Assembly (NCBI GenBank): GCA_963662705.2 | Contig: OY759767.1 | Coordinates: forward strand, 1,302,001 to 1,366,000 | Length of the DNA: 64,000 bases | Source: JAPPHA01 sp963662705 | GTDB taxonomy: Bacteria; Pseudomonadota; Alphaproteobacteria; Rhodobacterales; Rhodobacteraceae | Reading direction: 5' to 3' | Part shown: positions 9,071-17,137 of the stretch, one piece after another | How positions within the stretch are numbered: the first letter of the stretch is position 1 | How the letters are laid out: every line of letters starts with the position of its first letter | Program-made: the position numbers and the translations under genes | Notes under the pieces: generated by a model | The model's database searches: none | Seen by the model: only the letters and a program-made list of their open reading frames with translations | What the model was told of the DNA's origin: nothing

Positions 9071-10060
9071 ATGAAATTTCCAAGAATACTGAAATCGCTG
9101 ATATTTGGGGGAATTGTCTCGGCATTGGGAGGTGTCGGCGCATCTGCGGACGAGTGGCAGGATGTTGTCGATGCTGCCAAGGCCGAAGGCAAGGTCGTGC
9201 TGTACCTGGCGAAGTCAAACGCTCAGGCGGAAGCACTCCTCAAGGCGTTCGAAGCGGAATACGGCATAACCGGCGAATGGCTCCGTGGTTCGGCACGGGC
9301 ACAGACGTCACGGTTGATGGGCGAGTTGCAGGCGGGCGCGCCGCAGGCCGACGTGTTCTACACGGCCGGACCGATTTCCCACTCGCGAATTGCCGAACAG
9401 ACCCCGGTCTGGGTTCCCAGCGGGCCAAACGCCGCCAACTGGCCGGAGGATTTCGCATTTCCGCATGGCAGCGTCCAGATGACCGCCGACCCGGTCGTGA
9501 TCATCTACAACACCGACGCCGTCCAGCCGGCGCCCTCGAAATACGAGGACATGATCGGCAAGGGATACATTACCGCCGTTGGTTCACCGGCCTCCGTCTT
9601 CCGTACCGCCTACTATCTCCGGACCCGCGAGTTTCTCGGCGACGGGTTCTGGGAATCGATCGCCGCGGACGGCATCGTGACCGGACCATCCGTGAACGCG
9701 CTGGTCCAGGGAATCGCAGCCGGTGAATCCGACATTGCATTGGCGTTCGGTTGGCAGGCCGCGGGATTGAAGCGCGACGGTGCACCGATCGACTGGGCCA
9801 CACCCGATTCGAAGGTCTGGGCTCTCACGCAATGGGCCATGGCCCTGGAAGGAGGCCCGAACCCGAATGCCGGCAAGCTGCTTCTTGACTACATGATGGG
9901 ACCGGAAGGCCAGGCGATCCTGAATACGGACGGTGGCGTCAGCGTGATCGGGACAGACGAACTGCCCATTAACGTCAATGAAGAGGCCGTGACGGCACAG
10001 GATGCCATAAACCTGACAAGGTGGTGGGAAAAAACCTTCCAGCAGGCGATCCCGCAGTAA
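9071..10060 (+). CDS. ABC transporter substrate-binding protein, iron(III)/FbpA-like family
   Basis: A 329-residue periplasmic binding protein of the extracellular solute-binding family 1. The signal peptide (about residues 1-26) ends in GASADEW. The mature start (VVDAAKAEGKVVLYLAKSN) and the stretch GELQAGAPQADVFY are typical of the FbpA/AfuA-type group. The frame is open further upstream, but the ATG at 9071 has GGGAGGAG about 9 bases before it and begins a proper signal peptide. A tyrosine pair (TAYYL) is present, but I cannot confirm the full iron-binding set. Members of this group also bind organic ligands, and the downstream catabolic genes make an organic substrate at least as likely as iron. 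Confidence 0.87.
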   Translation: MKFPRILKSLIFGGIVSALGGVGASADEWQDVVDAAKAEGKVVLYLAKSNAQAEALLKAFEAEYGITGEWLRGSARAQTSRLMGELQAGAPQADVFYTAGPISHSRIAEQTPVWVPSGPNAANWPEDFAFPHGSVQMTADPVVIIYNTDAVQPAPSKYEDMIGKGYITAVGSPASVFRTAYYLRTREFLGDGFWESIAADGIVTGPSVNALVQGIAAGESDIALAFGWQAAGLKRDGAPIDWATPDSKVWALTQWAMALEGGPNPNAGKLLLDYMMGPEGQAILNTDGGVSVIGTDELPINVNEEAVTAQDAINLTRWWEKTFQQAIPQ

Positions 10061-10131
10061 CGAAAAACACTGCCAGAGTACTTGGCAGCATGTAGGTCGC
10101 AAGGCTGTTGATAACACGCGGGTCCGCGACT

Positions 10132-10173
10132 GAGCCGGCTTGCCGCGAAAACGCGTCGCGGACAAGCCGGCTC
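10132..10173 (+). promoter_or_regulatory. Strong hairpin directly abutting the permease start codon
   Basis: GAGCCGGCTTG (10132-10142) and CAAGCCGGCTC (10163-10173) are a perfect 11-bp inverted repeat. The inner bases CCGCGA and TCGCGG extend the stem by 6 bp with one bulged A, leaving a 7-base loop. The right arm ends one base before the ATG at 10174, so the bases where a ribosome-binding site should lie are inside the stem. No T tract follows. Position between binding-protein and permease genes suggests control of the relative expression of the two. Confidence 0.6.
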
Positions 10174-11844
10174 ATGGACTTTGTGCGGCGTGGAACTGTC
10201 GACTGGACGCTGGTATCGGGCCGGGCCGCGATTGTCCTGATCCTCGCGATGATTTTCGCACCCATTATCCAGGTCATGTTCGAACCCATGACCCGGTTCT
10301 GGGAGCAGCTGCAGGTGGTCGCCGCACTCCCGAATATCGGCCGGACGATCATCAACACCTTCGTGCTCGCCGGCGGAACCCTTGTCCTCGCATTGACCTT
10401 CGGAACATTTTTCGGATGGTCGACGGGACAACTGTCGCCGCGTTATGCCCGGATTGCCTCCATCCTGACGACAAGTTCGCTCTTCGTGCCGCCGATCGCC
10501 GGCGTCATCGGCTGGATTTTCCTGTTCTCGCCGCGCATCGGTTATGCAAACGTAATCTTGCGGGCGACTCCTTTCTTTGATGGCAAATCCGGCCCTGTCG
10601 ACATTCGTTCCCTGTCGGGAATCATCGTTATCGACACGATTTACCTGATTCCGTTTGTCTTTCTGTATGTCTCGACCGCGCTCCGTGCGGTCGATCCCGC
10701 GCTCGAGAGTGCGGCGATGGTCTCCGGTTCGAGTTGGATCGGCGCCCAGTTCCGGATCGTCCTGCGCATCATCCGCCCGGCGATCATCTATGGAGCCGTG
10801 ATCGTGATGCTGCTCGGCCTCGGCCAATTTACGGTGCCGCTGGTGCTCGGATCCAATCACGGGATCAACGTCATCACGACGGAAATCTTCAACCAGCTCG
10901 AAGTGCGGTCCATTCCCCAGGAGGCGACCGCGGCATTCCTGGCATTGCCGCTCATCCTGGCAGGCTTCGCCCTCGTGTTCATACAGCGCATGGCCGTCGG
11001 GGACGTAAACCGGTTTTCCGTTGCCAGCAAGGGGGTTGGCGGCCATAGGCGGCCGCGCAACTACCTGATCATTCCAATCATCATCTATGCCTTCATCGCG
11101 GTGGTTCCCGCGGTCACGGCATTGCTTATTGTCGCACTTTCACCTTTCTGGTCGGCCACCATCAGGGTCGACAAGTTCAGCTTGGATTCCTTTGTCGAGA
11201 TCTGGCAGAATTCCACGATCCGGACGTCGATCCTCAATTCGATTCAACTGAGCGCCATCGGCGTGGTGGCAGCGCTCGTTGGCTCGTTCGTCGTGGCCCG
11301 GTTCATGCTGTCAGCGACTTCCGGCCGGTTCAGCACGTTCGTGGACTACACGATCAATCTTCCGTTGACCATTCCGCACATCGTGCTCGGGCTCGGGATC
11401 TTTCTGATTTTCGCGGTCGGGCAATTCGGCCTCTACGGATCGGGCTGGCTCTTCGTCATCGCCTACTTCGTCCTGTATCTTCCGCATGGTGTCAGGATGA
11501 TTCAAAGCGGCCTCGTCCAGATGGGCACGTCGCACGAGGCAGCGGCAAGGGTCTGTGGAGCCGGACGCCTGCGGACCGTTGTCTGGATTATCCTCCCGAT
11601 GCTCCGTCGCAGCGTTGCGTCGGCTGGGCTGCTCATGTTCGTCCTCATGTCCAGGGAGTTCTCAGCGTCTTCGCTGTTGCGGACCCCCAGCAACCAGGTG
11701 ATGTCGACACGGCTCTTCGACAGCTACAACAACGGCACCTTCACGGATACCGCCGCGATCGCCATCGTGATGATCAGCGTCTCCCTGATCGGTGTCAGCC
11801 TGATCACGATCCTCGGCGGACGCACGACCGGTGAGGCGTCATGA
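10174..11844 (+). CDS. ABC transporter permease, iron(III)-type, two fused permease domains
   Basis: A 556-residue membrane protein made of two tandem permease halves, each with a binding-protein-dependent-transport loop (ESAAMVSGSSWIGAQFRIVL in the first half, EAAARVCGAGRLRTVVWIIL in the second), as in FbpB-like permeases. About 12 hydrophobic segments can be counted. The frame is open to a TTG at 10108, but the ATG at 10174 starts at the usual distance from the first helix; its ribosome-binding region is buried in a hairpin (10132-10173). The end overlaps the next gene by four bases (ATGA). It works with the binding protein at 9071 and the ATPase at 11841. Confidence 0.88.
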   Translation: MDFVRRGTVDWTLVSGRAAIVLILAMIFAPIIQVMFEPMTRFWEQLQVVAALPNIGRTIINTFVLAGGTLVLALTFGTFFGWSTGQLSPRYARIASILTTSSLFVPPIAGVIGWIFLFSPRIGYANVILRATPFFDGKSGPVDIRSLSGIIVIDTIYLIPFVFLYVSTALRAVDPALESAAMVSGSSWIGAQFRIVLRIIRPAIIYGAVIVMLLGLGQFTVPLVLGSNHGINVITTEIFNQLEVRSIPQEATAAFLALPLILAGFALVFIQRMAVGDVNRFSVASKGVGGHRRPRNYLIIPIIIYAFIAVVPAVTALLIVALSPFWSATIRVDKFSLDSFVEIWQNSTIRTSILNSIQLSAIGVVAALVGSFVVARFMLSATSGRFSTFVDYTINLPLTIPHIVLGLGIFLIFAVGQFGLYGSGWLFVIAYFVLYLPHGVRMIQSGLVQMGTSHEAAARVCGAGRLRTVVWIILPMLRRSVASAGLLMFVLMSREFSASSLLRTPSNQVMSTRLFDSYNNGTFTDTAAIAIVMISVSLIGVSLITILGGRTTGEAS

Positions 11845-12992
11845 GGCCGGCCGCGTCCAGCAGTAGCGGAACGGTAGGGGTCGGTGTCGATAGCCTGTCA
11901 ATCACCTACCGGCTGGGACGCAAGGAAATTCTCGCACTCGACCGGATTTCGGTCGAGGTCAGGCAGGGCGAACTGTTGGTTCTCCTGGGGCCGAGCGGTT
12001 GCGGCAAGAGCACGCTTCTCAATGCCGTCGCGGGCCTGCTCAAGCCGGACGAGGGACAGATCACGATCGCGGGCCGCGAGGTGTTCGGCTCGAACGGCCT
12101 GGTTAACGTGCCCCCGAACGGCAGGAACCTGGGAATGATTTTTCAGGCGTATTCGCTGTGGCCTCACATGACGGTGCGTGACAACGTGGCGTTTCCGCTA
12201 AAGCGCCGCGGTTTTGCACAAAAGGATGTCAAGCCGACCGCGAACGCGGCACTTGATCTCGTGCGATGCGGCCAACTTGCGGATCAGTACCCGGGCCAAC
12301 TGAGCGGTGGTCAACAACAAAGGGTCGCGCTGGCACGGGCGATCGTCGCCGAACCGGCCGTGTTGCTCTTCGACGAACCGCTCAGCAATCTGGATGCGAA
12401 CCTGCGACGACAGCTTCGGGACGAGATTGCCGGCCTGCACAACCGCTTGCAGTTCAGCGGCATCTACGTGACCCACGACCAGGCCGAGGCGTTGTCTCTC
12501 GGTACGTCGGTTGCGGTCATGACAACAGCGAGGATTGAACAGATCGGCACTCCCCAGGAGGTGCATAACAGTCCGGTTTCGGAATATGTCGCCTGGTTCC
12601 TGGGCGCGAATGTCTTTGACGCGACCGTCGACGCGCGCGGGGCCGTCGAAACTCCCTTCGGCGTACTCTCGAGCGAGAAGACGATGGGGAAAGGATCGGC
12701 CCGCGTGGCGATTTACCCTGAACGGCTCCGGATCGAGCCGGCCAAAGACGGCACGGCGACGATCACCTTGGTGCAATACAAGGGAACTGCTGTCGAATAC
12801 TCGGTTCAGGCAGGTAACGCGTCGGTGAATGTCGTGACAATCACGAGTGAGCAGCCGCTTGCAATCGGAGACCGGGTCAATGTCAGCGCCTTGCCGCGCG
12901 ATGTACTGGTTTTTTCGGATCCCGGCAAGGTTTCGGCAACCGCCGCCGCCAGCGAACCCGGCCAGGCCAAAGGAAATAGCGAGGGCACATGA
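11841..12992 (+). CDS. ABC transporter ATP-binding protein, FbpC/PotA-like
   Basis: A 383-residue ABC ATPase. Walker A GPSGCGKST, signature LSGGQQQRVALARAI, Walker B VLLFDEPLSNLD and switch His in YVTHDQAEAL are all present. The C-terminal 130 residues form a TOBE-type regulatory domain, as in spermidine/iron/molybdate importers; an alanine-rich tail ends the protein. It overlaps the permease (ATGA) at its start and the amidohydrolase-like gene (ATGA) at its end, which ties transport and metabolism genes into one translational unit. Confidence 0.9.
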   Translation: MRPAASSSSGTVGVGVDSLSITYRLGRKEILALDRISVEVRQGELLVLLGPSGCGKSTLLNAVAGLLKPDEGQITIAGREVFGSNGLVNVPPNGRNLGMIFQAYSLWPHMTVRDNVAFPLKRRGFAQKDVKPTANAALDLVRCGQLADQYPGQLSGGQQQRVALARAIVAEPAVLLFDEPLSNLDANLRRQLRDEIAGLHNRLQFSGIYVTHDQAEALSLGTSVAVMTTARIEQIGTPQEVHNSPVSEYVAWFLGANVFDATVDARGAVETPFGVLSSEKTMGKGSARVAIYPERLRIEPAKDGTATITLVQYKGTAVEYSVQAGNASVNVVTITSEQPLAIGDRVNVSALPRDVLVFSDPGKVSATAAASEPGQAKGNSEGT

Positions 12993-13843
12993 GCAACAGA
13001 GATGGATATTTTGACGCGAGGATTCGCCCGCCTTTCGGGGAATTCCTGAACCTGCCGCGTTACAACACGAAGATGAAACAGGGCCTCGTCAGTTACGCGA
13101 CCCCGCCGGGTTCGATTTCCAAACGCTCGATGCCAGCACTGTTTTCGGAAATGGATGAAGTCGGCATCAGCCGGGGGCTTGCAATGGGGCGGCATACGGC
13201 AACCAATGCCTGGATCCCGAACGACACCATCGCCTCGTTGCGACGAGAGCATGGCGACAGGTTCTGGACATTCGGCGGCGTTGGTGAAGCAACTCCACTG
13301 GAAAACCTCAAGGAAACCATGCGCTGCATCGAGGAATTGAACCTCGATGGCATTGCGCTCGACCCGGGCTGGCTTGAACCACCTCTGCGGGTCAACGATT
13401 CGGCGTTCTACCCCGTCTACGCATACTGTGAAGCCAGGGGCGTTCCCGTATCCGTCTCCATGAGCATCAACTCCGGTCCGGACCTCAGTTTCTGCGACCC
13501 CTGTACACTGCAGCGCGTCGCCATGGACTTCGGGACCCTGCGGATCGTTGTCAGCCACGCGTCCTGGCCGATGGTGACTCCCATGCTGGCGGTCGCCGCA
13601 AAGCTGCCGAACGTCTGGCTGATTCCGGACCTGTACATGAACACCCCGGGCCTGCCTGGCCGCACGGACCTTGTCGAAGCGGGAAGGCACCCGATCCTGT
13701 GCAAGAAGATCATCTTCGGCACCGCCTATCCCTCGCAGTCCCTCGAAGCGTCCATGTCCGGGTTCGACGAGGCCGGGATTCCCGAACCGAACCGTGACGC
13801 CATACTCCGGACAAATCTTCTCGAATTCCTGGGGGAGACATGA
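12989..13843 (+). CDS. Amidohydrolase-2-like protein lacking the N-terminal HxH
   Basis: A 284-residue TIM-barrel-like protein of the amidohydrolase 2 (ACMSD-like) superfamily. Support comes from the LDGIALDPGWLEPP, IVVSHASWPMVTPM, NVWLIPDLYMNTPG and KKIIFGTAYPSQ segments, which match the barrel strands of this family. The N-terminal metal-binding HxH is replaced by R-I-R in DARIRPPFGE (residues 9-17), and the usual Asp near the end (GSDYP) is replaced by FGTAYP. One strand His (about residue 190) remains. It is paralogous to the protein at 14717 and translationally coupled to the ABC ATPase. The reaction is unknown; loss of metal ligands suggests either a metal-independent lyase/hydrolase or a non-catalytic partner. 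Confidence 0.8.
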   Translation: MSNRDGYFDARIRPPFGEFLNLPRYNTKMKQGLVSYATPPGSISKRSMPALFSEMDEVGISRGLAMGRHTATNAWIPNDTIASLRREHGDRFWTFGGVGEATPLENLKETMRCIEELNLDGIALDPGWLEPPLRVNDSAFYPVYAYCEARGVPVSVSMSINSGPDLSFCDPCTLQRVAMDFGTLRIVVSHASWPMVTPMLAVAAKLPNVWLIPDLYMNTPGLPGRTDLVEAGRHPILCKKIIFGTAYPSQSLEASMSGFDEAGIPEPNRDAILRTNLLEFLGET

Positions 13844-13912
13844 TGAGGTGCCCGGCACCGTTTCGACCATGCCACGGATTGCATACATGCCCGGTTGCGG
13901 ACCCTGACTCTC

Positions 13913-14665
13913 ATGCGGCTTGAGGGAAAGGCGGCGGCAGTCACTGGCGGCTCAGGCGGGTTGGGTTCGGGGATCGTCCGGAGGATGCACGCCGAGGGCG
14001 CACGGGTCGCGGTCGTGGATATCGACGCGGTGCGCGCGCGCGACGTCGCTGCCGAACTTGACGCCGATGGACAATCTGCCTGCGCATTCGAACTGGACGT
14101 GACCAGCCGGGTTGACACCGAAAGGGTTGCACGGGAAATCAAGTCATGGGCCGGCAGGATCGACATTCTCGTGAACGGTGCGGGGGTCAACAGCCATTAT
14201 CCGGCGCTGGAGCTGCCGGAAACGGAATGGAACAGGATCATCGGCGTCAACCTCACGGGGACATTTCTCACGATACAGGTGTTTGCACCACACATGCAGC
14301 CACACACGAATGCCTCGATCATCAACATCTCCTCTACGTCCGCCGTGGTGTCCCGCGCAACGAGCGTCCACTATACGGCCAGCAAAGGAGGTGTGCGTGC
14401 CCTGACGCAGGGTTTTGCCGCCGCCCTGGCGCCACTCGGAATCCGGGTGAATGCGATTGGACCAGGCCCGGTGCTGACATCGCTGAACGAGAAGCGCCTG
14501 TCCGACCCGGCGGAACGCCAACGGTCCTTGGCGCGCGTGGCGCTCGGCCGCTTCGGTACGCCCCAAGATGTGGCCGGACTTGCAGTATTCCTGGCGACCG
14601 AGGATGCGAGTTTCATCACCGGTTCAAGCATCTACGTCGATGGAGGGCTGCTGGCGATGCGATGA
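13913..14665 (+). CDS. SDR family NAD(P)-dependent oxidoreductase
   Basis: A 250-residue classical short-chain dehydrogenase. The cofactor motif TGGSGGLG (residues 12-19), the NGAG motif, the catalytic Ser in INISSTSAV, the YTASK active-site motif and the C-terminal ITGSSIYVDGG are all in place. Asp after the second strand (VVDID) favours NAD(H). The frame is open to a TTG at 13895, but the ATG at 13913 matches family starts. It sits between two paralogous amidohydrolase-like genes in an operon with an iron-type ABC importer, so it probably oxidises or reduces a hydroxyl/keto group on the imported compound. The substrate is unknown. Confidence 0.88.
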   Translation: MRLEGKAAAVTGGSGGLGSGIVRRMHAEGARVAVVDIDAVRARDVAAELDADGQSACAFELDVTSRVDTERVAREIKSWAGRIDILVNGAGVNSHYPALELPETEWNRIIGVNLTGTFLTIQVFAPHMQPHTNASIINISSTSAVVSRATSVHYTASKGGVRALTQGFAAALAPLGIRVNAIGPGPVLTSLNEKRLSDPAERQRSLARVALGRFGTPQDVAGLAVFLATEDASFITGSSIYVDGGLLAMR

Positions 14666-14716
14666 CAGCCGGGCCCGGTTTTCGGCCAAACGATACGAGT
14701 CAATGAGGAGGTCTCA

Positions 14717-15583
14717 ATGGTTATAGATTTTCGGGTACGACCCCCGTTCAAGAGTTTCGCAAAACTGCGAATCTACAATCCGCGTCCGCAGAACCCCGAC
14801 CCGGTAACGGCTTCGCCGTTATTCACCAACATCGAGCCTCCGTACCGGTCTTACGAAGAGACATCGATCGACGCCTTCGTGGAGGAACTCGACGAGGCGG
14901 GCATTGATGTTGCCGTTGCCATGGGTCGGAAGGCGGGAGGTCCCCACGGTTCGGTTCCTTACGAGGAACTCGTCGAGCTCAGGGACCTGTTTCCCGGGCG
15001 TTTCGTGTGCTTCGGCGGGCTCAACGGCGTCGATGTCAACGGCGCTCTCGAGGACATAGATCGCTGCGTGGACCTCGGCTTCAAGGGCGCCGCGCTGGAC
15101 AACGGCTGGTCGGAACCGCCGCTGTACGATGATGACGAACGGCTCTATCCGATCTACGAGAAATGCACAGAGCGCGGGCTGATCGTGTCACTGACGTCGA
15201 GCATCTATGTCGGCCCGGATGTCGGCTACAGCATGCCAGTGCACATTCACCGCGTCGCCCAGAAATTTCCGGACCTGACGATCGTCGTTCCGCATGCTGC
15301 CTTTCCCTGGGCCGCCGTGATGTGCGGTGTCGCGTTCCAGCGGCCAAACGTCTACCTGATACCCGACATTTACGTGAACGTTCCCGGACTGCCCGGCAGC
15401 GACGACTACTTTCGTGCAGCCAACGGCTTCCTGAGCTACCGGTTCCTGTACGGCAGCAGCTACCCGGTCAGGCCTCTCGGACAAAGTGTGCGTTCGTTCA
15501 AGACCCTTCCCTTTGACAGCGATGACATACGCGACAGGTGCCTCGGCGGTAACGCGGCCCGGTTGCTGGGACTGACCGGTTGA
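14717..15583 (+). CDS. Amidohydrolase-2-like protein lacking the N-terminal HxH (paralogue)
   Basis: A 288-residue protein with the same barrel signatures as the product at 12989: LGFKGAALDNGWSEPP, IVVPHAAFPWAAVM, NVYLIPDIYVNVPG and YRFLYGSSYPVRPL. Again the N-terminal HxH is replaced, here by R-V-R in DFRVRPPFKS (residues 4-13), and the C-terminal Asp position is Ser (YGSSYP). The His of IVVPHA is kept. A GGAGG ribosome-binding site precedes the ATG. It ends the operon; a strong hairpin follows 14 bases after the stop. Shared residue changes in both paralogues argue for a real subfamily rather than decay. Confidence 0.8.
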   Translation: MVIDFRVRPPFKSFAKLRIYNPRPQNPDPVTASPLFTNIEPPYRSYEETSIDAFVEELDEAGIDVAVAMGRKAGGPHGSVPYEELVELRDLFPGRFVCFGGLNGVDVNGALEDIDRCVDLGFKGAALDNGWSEPPLYDDDERLYPIYEKCTERGLIVSLTSSIYVGPDVGYSMPVHIHRVAQKFPDLTIVVPHAAFPWAAVMCGVAFQRPNVYLIPDIYVNVPGLPGSDDYFRAANGFLSYRFLYGSSYPVRPLGQSVRSFKTLPFDSDDIRDRCLGGNAARLLGLTG

Positions 15584-16134
15584 AGACCGCCCGGAGGCGG
15601 CCGTCATGATCGGGTGACGGCCGCTGGCAACCGCGGCAAACCCATGGATCGCGTCCGATACGGATCCCGAGGGTGTTGCGGATATTCCGAGTACCGGTCC
15701 TCCGATCGTCGCCGACGAGCAGTCCTCGGCCACCTGCCCGGTCAACACGGGTTCCAATCCTTCCTTTCGTCGACTGCAGTTCCAAACATGGGATTTCGAC
15801 GTATAAAGCGTTGTCATTGCGGTGTTATTTCATGGTGAAAATCTTTTGCATCGGCTGCGCGCACGACAGCCTTCGCGATGACGCATTCTTGTTGCGATCA
15901 GCAGCGGACTGCACGACGCCGGTCTCGAAGCACTGTGGATGGACTCCGGCATGTCCGTCTCCATGTGTCATGAAAGCGCACGCTATATGACATGGCAATG
16001 TCAAGGTACCGTCAAATGAGCAGGTGTTTCCCGGAACGGTTTCATGTTGAAATCTCGCCTTGCCCGGTTTCACAAACTGGCTTTTCTTGTATTGGTCCTT
16101 TTCCCCCCGGATAAGCGTGAATGGAATTCACGAT
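15584..16134. other. Intergenic region, 551 bp, between convergent operons
   Basis: The region between the plus-strand amidohydrolase operon and the minus-strand EamA gene. Apart from the hairpin at 15597-15624 I see no gene, RNA or repeat. Base composition becomes slightly less GC-rich towards 15780-16110. Confidence 0.5.
15597..15624 (+). terminator. Candidate transcript-end hairpin after the amidohydrolase operon
   Basis: GCGGCCGTCA (15597-15606) pairs perfectly with TGACGGCCGC (15615-15624) across an 8-base loop, 14 bases after the stop codon. There is no T run, so if it ends transcription it is not a standard intrinsic terminator. Confidence 0.5.
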
Positions 16135-17040
16135 TCACACCCCGGCGTAGCCAAGCGTCGCAACGCCGGATACGATCAGCACGAGGCCGAGAATCTGTAG
16201 CCGGGCCATGCGTTCGCCGAGGAGGACGCAGGCAAGAATGACGGTAACGACACTGAATGTCGATGAAATGACGGCGGTGAATTCGGGATTTCGGGTCATC
16301 CCTCCCGCGAACAGCAGGAAGAATCCGAACGTGTCGAGAAATCCGTGGGCGACAATGATGCCCTGTCGTTGTACCGGAAGACGCCAGAAAAAGACATCGC
16401 GCCGACGTAGCAGAAGCAGTGCCAGCAAAAACAGGAAGCCGACGGTTCGCCCCATCCAGAGCGCGACGAACCCATCCGTTCTGGCGGATGCCTCCTGACC
16501 GGTGATCACGGCGACGGCGTAGACGACGCTGGCAAAACCGGCCAGTGCCAGGATGGACCGGGTCACCTGGGGAGTCGCCGGCAGTACGGAACGTTGCTTC
16601 GGCGCGGGACCGGATTCGGTTTGCGGCGCCGGGGTGACGGCTCCGATCAGAACGACTCCAATGATGATTGCTGCGATCGCGGCAGATTCCGCAAGGTCGG
16701 GCGTGCGCCCAGATACAACCGCGAAAGCCACGACAATGACGGGATGGGCACCGACGATGGGTGCGACGACGCTGACCGGCCCGCGCGCGAGTGCGGCAAA
16801 GAACGTCAAAAGGGCCAGGGCGAGGCAGACGCCGTGGATGAGAATAAATGCGACGGCCACCGGTTCGAGCGGGATCGATGTTCCCGTGGCGATTCCGAGG
16901 AGGCCGAGGCCAATGGTCCCGACGGCGAGCATGCCGCAGAGGGTACGATCGGCCCCGATCCGCACGGCGTTCCGATTGGCGAGATAGTCGGCGATGCCGA
17001 GGGAAACCGCACTCCCGACACCGAAGATCACTGCGATCAT
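16135..17040 (-). CDS. EamA/DMT-family transporter
   Basis: A 301-residue integral membrane protein with about ten hydrophobic helices arranged as two EamA repeats; the first begins IAVIFGVGSAVSLGIADYLA and the second follows a charged linker (PAPQTESGPAPKQR, about residues 140-155). EamA proteins export or import small metabolites, often amino acids or their derivatives. It lies downstream of livM on the same strand with a 97-base gap and may be the last gene of the GlxA-liv operon. The substrate cannot be read from sequence. Confidence 0.82.
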   Translation of the reverse strand: MIAVIFGVGSAVSLGIADYLANRNAVRIGADRTLCGMLAVGTIGLGLLGIATGTSIPLEPVAVAFILIHGVCLALALLTFFAALARGPVSVVAPIVGAHPVIVVAFAVVSGRTPDLAESAAIAAIIIGVVLIGAVTPAPQTESGPAPKQRSVLPATPQVTRSILALAGFASVVYAVAVITGQEASARTDGFVALWMGRTVGFLFLLALLLLRRRDVFFWRLPVQRQGIIVAHGFLDTFGFFLLFAGGMTRNPEFTAVISSTFSVVTVILACVLLGERMARLQILGLVLIVSGVATLGYAGV

Positions 17041-17137
17041 GGCCAGCGGTTCCCGTCGGTGCCAGTCGGTCTTGACCGGGTCCGGATCATTCTTTCGTCG
17101 CCCGGCCGGTGACGGATGCAGATTCGAAACCCATTCG

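Noticed and set aside
15597..15624. Classical intrinsic terminator
   Set aside because: Stem is strong but no T tract follows; kept only as a candidate transcript-end hairpin.
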